Part shown: positions 45,910-54,401 of the stretch, piece after piece
How the letters are laid out: every line of letters begins with the position of its first letter
Numbering within the stretch: position 1 is the first letter of the stretch
Assembly (NCBI GenBank): GCA_030424865.1
Contig: JAUHVR010000012.1
Coordinates: 1 to 64,000 of the forward strand
Length of the DNA stretch: 64,000 bases
Reading direction: 5' to 3'
Origin: Alphaproteobacteria bacterium
GTDB lineage: Bacteria > Pseudomonadota > Alphaproteobacteria > Rhodobacterales > Rhodobacteraceae
Notes under the pieces: model-generated
What the model was told of the DNA's origin: nothing
Database searches by the model: none
Seen by the model: only the letters and a program-made list of their open reading frames with translations
Translations under genes and position numbers: made by a program

Positions 45910-46980
45910 CTAGTCGGTGCTGACCCATCCCTGCAGGTTTTCGGCAATCACGGCAGACAGCGCCGTCACATGGGCCGGATCGTCGTTCAGGCAAGGGATG
46001 TAGGTAAAGCTGTGGCCGCCGCCCTCTTCAAAGCTTTCCTTGATCTCTTCGTTGATCTCTTCCAGCGTCTCGATGCAGTCGGCTGAAAAGGCGGGCGCGA
46101 TCACCGCGATGTTGGTCTTGCCCTCTTCCTTGGCCAGTCGGGCGACTTCTTCGACCGTGTAGGGGCGCAGCCATTCCTCGGGACCAAAGACCGACTGGAA
46201 GGTCGTCTTGATCTCGGTCTGGTCCCATCCCAGCCGTTCGCGCAGCAGGCGCGTCGTCTTCTGGCACTGACAGTGATAAGGATCGCCCTGTTTCAGATAG
46301 CGGATCGGCATGCCGTGGTAGGAACAGACCAGGATGTCCGGCTTTTTGTCCAGCTCAGCATATTTCCGCTCGACCGACTGGGCCAGCGCCTCGATATAGA
46401 GCGGATGTTCGAAGTACGGGTCGACCACCCGCGCCGTGGGCTGCCAGGTTTCCTTCATCAAGGCGCGGAAAAACTGGTCGTTTGCGGTGGCCGAAGTGGC
46501 ACCGGCGTAATGCGGATACAGCGGGAAGAACAGGATCTTGCGGCAGCCGGCCTCGACCATCTTGCGGACCTTTGATTCCGTCGAGGGATTGCCGTAGCGC
46601 ATGCAGAAATCGACCATGACCTGATCGCCGAACTGGTCCTGCACCGCAGCCTCGATCGCGGCGGTCTGGTCCCGCGTGATCGTCATCAGCGGGCTTTCGT
46701 CCTTTTCGGTGTTCCAGATCGACTTGTAGGCCTCGCCCGAGGAAAACGGGCGTTTGGTCAGGATGATCAGCTGCAACAGCGGCTGCCATTTCCACGACGG
46801 GTAATCGATCACCCGCTTGTCCGACAGGAACTCGTTCAGATAGCGCCGCATCGACCAATAGTCGGTGGCGTCGGGCGTCCCGAGGTTGGCCAGCAAGACA
46901 CCCACCTTGGGTTTGGGCACTTTGGGGTGATCTGCCTCGGCGTGGGCAGGGCGTTCGGATTGGGCGGTGGCGTCAAGCAT
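45910..46980 (-). CDS. hemH: Ferrochelatase HemH
   Basis: A 356-residue enzyme inserting ferrous iron into protoporphyrin IX, the last step of haem synthesis. The N-terminus reads KVGVLLANLGTPDA, and the active-site histidine is in SYHGMPIRYLKQGDPYHCQCQ; further signatures are FFPLYPHYAGATSA, FGPEEWLRPYT and APAFSADCIETLEE. The ATG at 46980 gives the usual length and a short extension before the core. The open frame reaches 47040 without a ribosome site. Confidence 0.94.
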   Translation of the reverse strand: MLDATAQSERPAHAEADHPKVPKPKVGVLLANLGTPDATDYWSMRRYLNEFLSDKRVIDYPSWKWQPLLQLIILTKRPFSSGEAYKSIWNTEKDESPLMTITRDQTAAIEAAVQDQFGDQVMVDFCMRYGNPSTESKVRKMVEAGCRKILFFPLYPHYAGATSATANDQFFRALMKETWQPTARVVDPYFEHPLYIEALAQSVERKYAELDKKPDILVCSYHGMPIRYLKQGDPYHCQCQKTTRLLRERLGWDQTEIKTTFQSVFGPEEWLRPYTVEEVARLAKEEGKTNIAVIAPAFSADCIETLEEINEEIKESFEEGGGHSFTYIPCLNDDPAHVTALSAVIAENLQGWVSTD

Positions 46981-47036
46981 GGTGGCGTCCCGGAATTGGC
47001 TCAGTCCCGCCTTACCTAACCTGCTGGCCGCAGGGG

Positions 47037-47858
47037 TCAATCTTTGAGCTTGGTTTCCTGCGTGCCCAGCGCTTCAGCCAGCCGATGTGCCGCAGAACCG
47101 GGCCGCAGGGGCTGCGGCTGGCTGCGATCGGGCGCCCAGCCGGTCAACGTGATCAATTCAAAGGTCGCGGGCAGGCGACCATCAGGACCGGCAAAGGTCT
47201 GGGCATAAAGCTCGGCGGCGCGGAACAGGACGGCGCGGCGGGTGGGTTGGCGCAGCCGAGCGGTCAGGGCGTTGGTCTCGCCCATTGCACGCAAATCGCG
47301 CATCAGGTGAAAGAGCGTCTGATAGCTGGCCGTCAGGGGCGTGGCATCGGCGACGGGCAGCGCAAAGCCCGCCCGTTGCAGCAGCGCGCCAAGATCGCGG
47401 ATCTCACCCATCGGGGCAACACGCGGCGACAGGCCGCCTGTGACCTCGGCCTCGGCCTGACCCAATGCGGCGCGCAATTCGTGCAGGGTCTGCCCGCCAA
47501 AGGACACGGTCAGGCACAACCCGTCTGGTCGCAGTGCGCGTTTCATCTGGATCAACTGCCCGACCGGATCGTTGGCCCAATGCAGCGCCAGCGCGTGGAT
47601 GATCAGATCATGCGCACCTGTCTGCAGGTCCAGCGTCTCGGCATCCTCGACCACCTTCGCGTTCGGCAGCACCCCCTGCCAGACCTGCGGGAAGGGCGTG
47701 ACCACGGCGGGCGCCGTAAACGCCCTGTTAACCGCGATCAGACGATCCTGTGCCTCGTCGCGGGCGATCTGATGCAGGAACAGGGCCGGATCGCGGGCGG
47801 CGCGGGCCCGGTTGCGCGCAAGCGCGGTGCGGTCGGTCAGAAGGGGCGTGTCAGACAT
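47037..47858 (-). CDS. Methyltransferase-like protein (class I SAM family)
   Basis: A 273-residue protein with a Rossmann-like class I methyltransferase fold (AHDLIIHALALHWANDPVGQL, MKRALRPDGLCLTVSFGG, LRDLRAMGETNAL). The usual Gly-rich motif I (VLDxGxGxG) is not evident, so catalytic activity is uncertain. It resembles the BioC/NDUFAF5-like group of Rhodobacteraceae proteins. It lies 14 bp from the divergent comF and 56 bp upstream of hemH on the same strand, so it may be transcribed together with hemH. Confidence 0.7.
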   Translation of the reverse strand: MSDTPLLTDRTALARNRARAARDPALFLHQIARDEAQDRLIAVNRAFTAPAVVTPFPQVWQGVLPNAKVVEDAETLDLQTGAHDLIIHALALHWANDPVGQLIQMKRALRPDGLCLTVSFGGQTLHELRAALGQAEAEVTGGLSPRVAPMGEIRDLGALLQRAGFALPVADATPLTASYQTLFHLMRDLRAMGETNALTARLRQPTRRAVLFRAAELYAQTFAGPDGRLPATFELITLTGWAPDRSQPQPLRPGSAAHRLAEALGTQETKLKD

Positions 47859-47872
47859 GGGCGACACATAGG

Positions 47873-48604
47873 ATGCTGAGCGAGGCGTTGCAAACCGCCG
47901 TCCGGCTGATCTATCCGCCACGCTGCCTGTTATGCGGCGGGCTGGTCGACAGCGATACGGGGCTGTGCGGCACATGCTGGCGCGACACGCCGTTCATCGG
48001 CGGGCTGACCTGCGATCTGTGCGGGTTGCCCTTGCCGGGCGAGTCCGGCGGCGGGCCCGAACATTGCGACGATTGCCTGACCACTGCGCGCCCCTGGGAT
48101 CAGGGCCGGGCCGCGCTGCTGTATCAGGACAATGGCCGCAAGCTGGTCCTGCAGCTGAAACACGGCGATCGGCATGACATCGCCCCCCCGGCGGCCCAAT
48201 GGATGGCCCGCAGCCTGACTGACGTGGACCTGACCGACGCGCTGGTGGTCCCGATCCCCCTGCACTTTCGCCGTCTTCTGAAGCGACGCTTCAACCAATC
48301 CGCGCTCTTGGCCAAGGAACTGGCAAAGCGACTGCAGCTTGAGTGGTGCCCCGACGCACTGCTGCGCAAGCGGCATACGGCGGTTCTGGACGGCAAAACC
48401 AAAGAGGACCGCTTTGCCACCGTCCTGAACAGTATCTCGGTGAACCCTCTGCACGCCGACAAGATCGCGAATCGCCCGGTTTTGCTGGTTGATGACGTCA
48501 TGACCACTGGTGCCACTTTTGCCGCCGCATCAGAGGCGCTGCGTGCGTCCGGGGCGCGACATCTGTGCACGATCGCACTGGCACGCGTTGCAAAGGATAC
48601 CTAA
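47873..48604 (+). CDS. ComF-family phosphoribosyltransferase-like protein
   Basis: A 243-residue ComF protein. The N-terminal zinc-finger region has CLLCGG, CGTCW, CDLCGLPL and CDDC, and the C-terminal phosphoribosyltransferase-type domain ends with the PRPP loop VLLVDDVMTTGATF. ComF proteins aid natural competence or nucleotide uptake; the exact reaction is unclear. The ATG at 47873 starts the zinc-finger part. Divergent from the methyltransferase-like gene at 14 bp; grxC follows after 36 bp. Confidence 0.9.
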   Translation: MLSEALQTAVRLIYPPRCLLCGGLVDSDTGLCGTCWRDTPFIGGLTCDLCGLPLPGESGGGPEHCDDCLTTARPWDQGRAALLYQDNGRKLVLQLKHGDRHDIAPPAAQWMARSLTDVDLTDALVVPIPLHFRRLLKRRFNQSALLAKELAKRLQLEWCPDALLRKRHTAVLDGKTKEDRFATVLNSISVNPLHADKIANRPVLLVDDVMTTGATFAAASEALRASGARHLCTIALARVAKDT

Positions 48605-48640
48605 ATCCCCGACAAATCCGACAGTCTAAGGGATACCGCC

Positions 48641-48898
48641 ATGAAACCCGTGGAAATCTACACCTCGCCGCTTTGCGGCTTTTGCCACGCCGCCAAACGT
48701 CTGCTGACGCAAAAAGGCGTGGACTTCACTGAAATCGACATCTGGGCCGACCCTGATCGCAAGCCCGAGATGATTCAACGCGCCAATGGCGGCCGCACCG
48801 TGCCGCAGATCTTTGTCGGCGACGACCATGTTGGCGGCTGCGATGATCTTTATGCGCTGGAACGCTCGGGCAAGCTTGATCCGCTGCTGGCGGCCTGA
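48641..48898 (+). CDS. grxC: Glutaredoxin 3 (GrxC)
   Basis: An 85-residue glutaredoxin with the dithiol CGFC (Cys12, Cys15), the TVPQIF cis-proline loop and GGCDDLYALE. It reduces protein disulphides and glutathione mixed disulphides with glutathione. The ending overlaps the following nitrilase gene by 1 bp. It is part of a compact comF-grxC-nitrilase-marR run. Confidence 0.93.
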   Translation: MKPVEIYTSPLCGFCHAAKRLLTQKGVDFTEIDIWADPDRKPEMIQRANGGRTVPQIFVGDDHVGGCDDLYALERSGKLDPLLAA

Positions 48899-49728
48899 TG
48901 CGCGTTGCGCTTCTGCAGATGACGTCCAGCGACGATCCCGAGGGCAACCTCGGGACCGTGCGCCGGATGCTGGCAGAAGCAAAGGATCAGGGCGCCGCAT
49001 TTGCACTGACGCCCGAGGTCACGAACTGCGTGTCCTTCAGCCGGTCCCATCAAGAGCAGGTGCTGCAGCGCGAGGCCGATGACCTGCTGATCCGCGGCAC
49101 CCGGGAAGCGGCTGCAAAGCTGGGGCTTTGGGTCCTGCTGGGCTCGGTCGCGGTGAAATCCGACCCGCCCGAGGAACGCTTTGCCAACCGCTCGGTCCTG
49201 ATCGGCCCGGATGGGTCGGTGACTGCGACCTATGACAAGGCGCATATGTTCGACGTAGAGGTCAGCGAGACCGAGACCTATCGCGAAAGCGCCGGGTATG
49301 CGCCGGGCGACCGGGCCGTGCTGGCTCAGGTCGCGGACGCAAAGGTCGGCCTGTCGATCTGCTATGACATCCGCTTTCCCTATCTCTATCGCCAGCTCGC
49401 GCAGGCCGGGGCGCAGATCCTGACCGCACCTGCCGCCTTTTCGCCCGCCACCGGCCCCGCGCATTGGGAAACCCTGTTGCGCGCCCGCGCCATCGAAACC
49501 GGCTGCTTTGTGCTGGCCCCTGCGCAGACCGGCGACCATCCGGCGTCGCGCGGGCGGCCGCGTCGCACCTATGGGCATTCGATGGTGATCGCCCCCTGGG
49601 GCGAGGTTTTGCTGGACGCGGGCACCGATCCGGGTGTCTATACGCGCGATCTGGACCTGACAGCCGTGGACGAGGCACGCCGCAAGATCCCCGCGCTGAC
49701 GCACGACCGCCACATCACCGGACCCTGA
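48898..49728 (+). CDS. Carbon-nitrogen hydrolase (nitrilase superfamily)
   Basis: A 276-residue amidase with the nitrilase triad Glu40, Lys114 and Cys155 (FALTPEVTN, YDKAHMFD, LSICYDIRFP). Nit2/omega-amidase-like enzymes of this length deaminate alpha-ketoglutaramate or dethiolate glutathione derivatives, which would suit its position after glutaredoxin. The stop overlaps the next start codon by one base (ATGA). Substrate not proven. Confidence 0.9.
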   Translation: MRVALLQMTSSDDPEGNLGTVRRMLAEAKDQGAAFALTPEVTNCVSFSRSHQEQVLQREADDLLIRGTREAAAKLGLWVLLGSVAVKSDPPEERFANRSVLIGPDGSVTATYDKAHMFDVEVSETETYRESAGYAPGDRAVLAQVADAKVGLSICYDIRFPYLYRQLAQAGAQILTAPAAFSPATGPAHWETLLRARAIETGCFVLAPAQTGDHPASRGRPRRTYGHSMVIAPWGEVLLDAGTDPGVYTRDLDLTAVDEARRKIPALTHDRHITGP

Positions 49729-50171
49729 TGACCGAGACCGACACCCTTGCCATCTCGCTGTTCAGCGAGCTTTTGACCGCCGACCAGCTGCTGCGGAACC
49801 GGCTGACGCGGGTCTTGCCGAACAAGATGGAGATCTCGCATTTCTCGGTGCTGAATCATCTGGCGCGGGTCTCGGACGAACGCACGCCTGCGCAACTGGC
49901 GCGCAGCTTTCACGTCACACGCGGGGCGATGACCAACACGATCACCAAGCTGGAGGTCGCAGGCTATGTGCACATCCGCCCCGACTGGGACGATGCGCGG
50001 CGCAAGCTGGTTGCAATCAGCCCCTCTGGCCTGTCGGCACGGGACGCCGCGATTGCCGCGATCATGCCGCTGATCACCGAACTGGTCTCGGACCTGGGGC
50101 TGAGCAATGTGCGCGCTGCGCTGCCGGTGCTGCGGGAATTGCGGGTGAAGCTTGAGGATGAGGCGGGCTAG
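49728..50171 (+). CDS. MarR-family transcriptional regulator
   Basis: A 147-residue winged-helix protein with RTPAQLARSFHVTRGAMTNTI for DNA binding and a wing RPDWDDARRKLVAIS, typical MarR. The ATG overlaps the nitrilase stop, implying co-transcription with comF-grxC-nitrilase. It is distinct from the MarR at 3813. Its end lies 5 bp from the convergent ubiG. Target genes are unknown. Confidence 0.85.
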   Translation: MTETDTLAISLFSELLTADQLLRNRLTRVLPNKMEISHFSVLNHLARVSDERTPAQLARSFHVTRGAMTNTITKLEVAGYVHIRPDWDDARRKLVAISPSGLSARDAAIAAIMPLITELVSDLGLSNVRAALPVLRELRVKLEDEAG

Positions 50172-50176
50172 GCCGC

Positions 50177-50917
50177 TCAAGCCCCCGGCTTCAACGCCGC
50201 CGTCACGTAGTTTACGCTCAGGTCCCGATCCGACAGACGCCACTGCCAGGTCACCGGGTTGAACTGAAACCCCTTGCGGTCCACCGGCTGCATGCCTGCC
50301 CCTTCGATCAGCGCGAACAGCTCGTCCGGTGTGATGAACTTGGACCATTCATGCGTGCCCTTGGGAAGCCAGCGCATCACGTATTCCGCACCGACGATGG
50401 CCATCGCAAAGCTTTTGGGGTTGCGATTGATGGTCGAGCAGATGTGCAACCCGCCGGGTTTCAACAGCGCGCAGCAGGCGGCAAGATAGGCGGCGGGGTC
50501 GGCCACATGCTCGACCACCTCCATGTTCAGAACTGCATCGAACGCCGCGCCGGTGGCGGCCAGATCTTCGGCCGTGGTGTGGCGATAATCGATCTCCAGC
50601 CCCGACTGCCGCGCATGGGCCTGCGCCACGGGGATGTTGCGCTCGGCAGCGTCGACGCCGACGACCGTCGCCCCAAGCCGCGCCATGGGTTCACACAAAA
50701 GCCCGCCGCCGCAGCCGATATCAAGGATGTGCAGCCCCTCAAACGGGCGTTCGGTGCCCAGATCGCGGTCAAATTCCTCGGCGATCTGCGTGGTGATATA
50801 GTCCAACCGGCAAGGGTTCAGCATGTGCAGCGGTTTGAATTTGCCGTTCGGGTCCCACCACTCGGCGGCCATCGCCTCGAACTTGGCAATCTCGCTGGGA
50901 TCGACTGTGGTGGTCAT
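50177..50917 (-). CDS. ubiG: Ubiquinone biosynthesis O-methyltransferase UbiG
   Basis: A 246-residue SAM enzyme acting in the ubiquinone pathway (two O-methylations). The start [35 protein letters not shown] is characteristic (cited in part), followed by motif [18 protein letters not shown] and [12 protein letters not shown] at the C-terminus. The ATG at 50917 gives the normal length. The frame stays open further upstream into the divergent pip gene, which is accidental. It is convergent with the second marR gene. Confidence 0.94.
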   Translation of the reverse strand: MTTTVDPSEIAKFEAMAAEWWDPNGKFKPLHMLNPCRLDYITTQIAEEFDRDLGTERPFEGLHILDIGCGGGLLCEPMARLGATVVGVDAAERNIPVAQAHARQSGLEIDYRHTTAEDLAATGAAFDAVLNMEVVEHVADPAAYLAACCALLKPGGLHICSTINRNPKSFAMAIVGAEYVMRWLPKGTHEWSKFITPDELFALIEGAGMQPVDRKGFQFNPVTWQWRLSDRDLSVNYVTAALKPGA

Positions 50918-50968
50918 AGGTGATTTTTCCCGTGGTCTTTGGTCGTTGTCCTCCAATATAGATGTGGC

Positions 50969-51940
50969 ATGGATAAATTCCCGGGCCAAAAGCGCGCAGT
51001 GCAATATCTGCATCCCCCGACCGAACCGTTTGACCAGCGGATGCTTGAGGTCAGCGGTGGGCACAGGATTTACGTCGAACAATGCGGCAACCCAAAGGGC
51101 ATCCCGGTGATTGTCCTTCACGGTGGCCCCGGCGGCGGTTGCAGCCCGGCGATGCGGCGGTATTTCGATGCCTCGAAGTACCGGGTTGTCCTGTTTGATC
51201 AACGCGGCTGTGGCCGGTCCGAACCCCACGCCAGCGTCAATCGCAACACGACCTGGGATCTGGTGGCCGACATCGAAGAGATTCGCGCCACGCTGGGGAT
51301 CGAGAAATTCATCGTCTTCGGCGGCAGCTGGGGCGCGACGCTGTCGCTGATCTATGCCATCAGCCACCCCGAAGCGGTCCGTCACCTGGTGCTGCGCGGT
51401 GTCTTTCTGATGACACAGGCCGAGCTGGACTGGTTTTACGGCGGTGGCGCGGGGCAGTTCTGGCCCGAACCCTGGGCCCGTTTCCGCGACATGATCCCGC
51501 CCGAGGAACAGTCGAACCTGATCGAGGCCTATCACAAGCGCCTGTTCTGCGGCGACCAGGCCACCGAGATCCGCTTTGCCCGCGCCTGGGCCTCGTGGGA
51601 GAACGCCCTGGCGTCCATTTCCTCGAGCGGTCATGGGGGCGAGGCACCCGGAAATTACGCCCGCGCCTTTGCACGGTTGGAGAATCACTATTTCATCAAC
51701 AGCGGGTTTCTGGAAACAGACGGCTGGATCCTGAAGAATATTGATCGGATTGCGCAAATTCCGGGCGTTATCGTGCAGGGTCGCTTTGACATGATCTGTC
51801 CGCCCCGCTGCGCCTGGGAACTGGCCAAAGCCTGGCCAAAGAGCGATCTGCGCATGATTCCCAACGCAGGACACGCCCTGTCAGAGCCGGGCATAAGCGC
51901 CGAGCTGGTCAAGATCATGAACGGGATCGCCGCGGGATGA
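50969..51940 (+). CDS. pip: Proline iminopeptidase
   Basis: A 323-residue alpha/beta hydrolase that removes N-terminal proline from peptides. The oxyanion region HGGPGGG (51-57), nucleophile Ser120 in [16 protein letters not shown] with the acid residue and [10 protein letters not shown] with the catalytic histidine are all present; the start [17 protein letters not shown] is typical for the family, though here cited in part. The ATG at 50969 is preferred over the open frame start at 50939. It lies just ahead of the peptide ABC importer operon, which may supply its substrates. Confidence 0.92.
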   Translation: MDKFPGQKRAVQYLHPPTEPFDQRMLEVSGGHRIYVEQCGNPKGIPVIVLHGGPGGGCSPAMRRYFDASKYRVVLFDQRGCGRSEPHASVNRNTTWDLVADIEEIRATLGIEKFIVFGGSWGATLSLIYAISHPEAVRHLVLRGVFLMTQAELDWFYGGGAGQFWPEPWARFRDMIPPEEQSNLIEAYHKRLFCGDQATEIRFARAWASWENALASISSSGHGGEAPGNYARAFARLENHYFINSGFLETDGWILKNIDRIAQIPGVIVQGRFDMICPPRCAWELAKAWPKSDLRMIPNAGHALSEPGISAELVKIMNGIAAG

Positions 51941-52052
51941 TCTGGACCCATGATCTTGGAGATCTGGACTCAAATCGCTGAAACAAATTCTTTACAGACC
52001 CCCGACAACCGGTAACCATTGTCTATAAAAGCAATGGAGGGTCCGGGGAAAC

Positions 52053-53051
52053 GTGTCGTCAGTCTTAAGAATTATTCTGCAACGTCTCGGTTTGGGTGTG
52101 CTCACCCTGTTCATTGTCTCAATCGTCATTTTCATTGCGGTGAACCTGTTGCCGGGGGATTTTGCGCAGCTGATCCTTGGTCAGGGTGCGACGCCAGAAG
52201 CGGTTGAGGCCATTCGCAAAGACCTGGGTCTGGATCAGGGGCTGGTGCCCCGATATTTCCAGTGGCTGGGCGGCGTGCTTGTTGGGGACCTTGGCAATTC
52301 CTTTGCCCAGGCGAACTTTGCCAGCTTCGCCGGCACCAACACTGCGACTACGGCAACAACCGTGGCGGCCCAGATTGCCCCGCGCTTTGCCAACACGATG
52401 TTCCTGGCCGGTGTGACCGCCGCCATCGCGGTGCCCTTCTCGTTGATCCTGGGGATCCTGGCCGCGCTGTATCGCAACTCGGTCTTCGACCGGGTGGCCA
52501 ACGTTTTCACGCTGAGCTCCATTTCGTCGCCAGAGTTCTTTCTGGCCTACATCCTGATCCTGTTCCTGGCGGTGATGAACCCGCTGCTGCCAAGCCTTTC
52601 GAACATCTATGACGGCATGGCCTTTGGCGAGCGTCTGACCCGCACCCTATTGCCCGCCCTGACACTGACCCTGGCCGTCACTGCGCAGATGATGCGGATG
52701 ACGCGGGCGGCGATCATCAACCTTTTGGCCTCGCCTTACATCGAGATGGCACGGCTCAAGGGTCTGTCGCCGATGCGAGTGATCGTGACCCACGCGCTGC
52801 CCAATGCGCTGGCACCGATCATCACCGTGATCGCGCTGAACCTGGCCTACCTGATCACAGGTGTGGTCGTGGTCGAGGTGGTGTTTGTCTATCCGGGCAT
52901 CGGACAGCTGTTTGTGGACAGCGTGAAGATTCGGGATATCCCGGTGGTGCAGGCCTGCTGCCTGATCTTTGCGGCCGCCTATATCCTGCTGAACCTGACG
53001 GCTGATGTGTTGTCGATCCTGTCCAACCCGCGCCTGAGGCATCCGAAATGA
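52053..53051 (+). CDS. Oligopeptide-type ABC importer, permease (DppB-like)
   Basis: A 332-residue permease with six membrane segments and the DppB-type loops: EAIRKDLGLDQGLVPRYFQWL, the TPEFF-like SISSPEFFLAYIL, the EAA-type coupling loop EMARLKGLSPMRVIVTHALPNA, and the C-terminal VFVYPGIGQLFVDSVKIRD. It begins at GTG 52053; no upstream ATG fits. It overlaps the next gene by 4 bp. With the neighbours it makes a complete peptide-type importer. Confidence 0.9.
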   Translation: MSSVLRIILQRLGLGVLTLFIVSIVIFIAVNLLPGDFAQLILGQGATPEAVEAIRKDLGLDQGLVPRYFQWLGGVLVGDLGNSFAQANFASFAGTNTATTATTVAAQIAPRFANTMFLAGVTAAIAVPFSLILGILAALYRNSVFDRVANVFTLSSISSPEFFLAYILILFLAVMNPLLPSLSNIYDGMAFGERLTRTLLPALTLTLAVTAQMMRMTRAAIINLLASPYIEMARLKGLSPMRVIVTHALPNALAPIITVIALNLAYLITGVVVVEVVFVYPGIGQLFVDSVKIRDIPVVQACCLIFAAAYILLNLTADVLSILSNPRLRHPK

Positions 53052-54397
53052 CACTTCTCTACATTGCTCTCGCCATCGTCGCCTGTGTTGGCCTCGGTTG
53101 GGTCTTTCGCCTCGTGGGTCAACAGCTGACCGGCAATGCGCCGTATTTCCGGGACATGGGTCTGGGCAGCGCCTTTGGCTTTGCGCTGGGTGCGGTGGTG
53201 CTGTTGTGGGTGGTTGTCACCTACTATCGCGGCATGACCGCCGAGGGGCAGGACGCGAACAAGTACTTCTTCTTCCTTGTGGCCGTTCACGGGTTGGTTG
53301 CCTTTAGCGTGCTGGCCTATTTCTTCCGCATCCTGGGCACGCAGATCGGGTCCGAGGGGTCGAAGAAACTGTTCAGAAACATGCCTTTGACCGCGTCCTT
53401 CGGGATCGTGATCATCATGGCCTATGCCTTTGTCTCGCTCTTTGCCGGGCAGATTTCGGTGACGACCATCGTGATTGTCGGCGTCATCGGGCTGGTCCTG
53501 GCCGAGATCGTGCGCGCCGGCGGGGATGACGATGCCGCCAAGGGGATCGGCGTTGCCTTTGGCGTCGCGATTGCGATCATGGTGGTCATGTACTTCGTCG
53601 GGCCACTGGCGCCTTACGGCCAGGAAGAGGTTCTGGCCAAGGCCAACGTCGTTCCGGGCGGCAATCCGGCGATGGGCGGCGATCCCGAGTTCCCGCTGGG
53701 CACCGACCAGATCGGCCGCGATATCCTGAGCCGCCTGATCTATGGCGCGCAGAACACCGTTGGCATCGCCTTTGCCACCACGGTTCTCAGCTTCCTGATC
53801 GGCGGTTCGCTGGGTCTGCTGGCGGCAACGCTGGGCGGCTGGCTGGACCAGGTCGTCAGCCGGGCGGTTGACGTTCTGATGGCCATTCCCGCGCTGATCT
53901 TTGCCCTGCTGCTGATGACCATCGCCAGCGCCTGGGCGGGGTCGGAAAAATGGCTGCTGACCGTCTTTATGGTGATCATCATCGCCGTGATCGACAGCAC
54001 CCGCGTGTTCCGCCTGTCGCGCGCCGTGGGTCTGAACATCGTTGTGATGGACTATATCGAGGCCGCCAAGCTGCGCGGCGAAGGTCTGGCCTATCTGATC
54101 TTCCGCGAGATCCTGCCAAACGCCACAGCCCCGCTGCTGGCCGAGTTTGGCCTGCGCTTCTGCTTTGTCTTCCTGACCATCGCCTCGCTGTCGTTCCTGG
54201 GTGTCGGCATTCAGCCGCCGCTGGCGGACTGGGGCACCATGGTGAAAGACCTGGCGCAGTTCATCAACTTTGCAGCCTTTGCCCCGCAGGTTGCCGCAGC
54301 GCCGCTGCTGGCTGCGGGTGCGATTGCCCTGCTGACCGTCGCCGTGAACTTCGTCGTCGACTGGATGCTGCACAAATCCTCGGGCCTGAAGGAGTAA
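53048..54397 (+). CDS. Oligopeptide-type ABC importer, permease (DppC-like) with N-terminal membrane extension
   Basis: A 449-residue permease, about 150 residues longer than usual DppC (~290-300). The C-terminal half is a normal DppC core: PLGTDQIGRDILSRLIYGAQ, the EAA-type loop YIEAAKLRGEGLAYLIFREILPNATAP and a late SFLGVGIQPPLADWG. The N-terminal part has about five extra hydrophobic segments (near residues 3-20, 41-60, 74-95, 114-133, 138-155) ahead of the canonical first helix (~166-190). It overlaps the previous gene by 4 bp and precedes the ATPase gene by 4 bp. The role of the extension is unknown. Confidence 0.88.
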   Translation: MTLLYIALAIVACVGLGWVFRLVGQQLTGNAPYFRDMGLGSAFGFALGAVVLLWVVVTYYRGMTAEGQDANKYFFFLVAVHGLVAFSVLAYFFRILGTQIGSEGSKKLFRNMPLTASFGIVIIMAYAFVSLFAGQISVTTIVIVGVIGLVLAEIVRAGGDDDAAKGIGVAFGVAIAIMVVMYFVGPLAPYGQEEVLAKANVVPGGNPAMGGDPEFPLGTDQIGRDILSRLIYGAQNTVGIAFATTVLSFLIGGSLGLLAATLGGWLDQVVSRAVDVLMAIPALIFALLLMTIASAWAGSEKWLLTVFMVIIIAVIDSTRVFRLSRAVGLNIVVMDYIEAAKLRGEGLAYLIFREILPNATAPLLAEFGLRFCFVFLTIASLSFLGVGIQPPLADWGTMVKDLAQFINFAAFAPQVAAAPLLAAGAIALLTVAVNFVVDWMLHKSSGLKE

Positions 54398-54401
54398 GAG
54401 T

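Noticed and set aside
51961-52052. Promoter or riboswitch upstream of the peptide importer
   Set aside because: A TATAAA stretch exists, but no well-spaced -35 element or conserved riboswitch core is seen.
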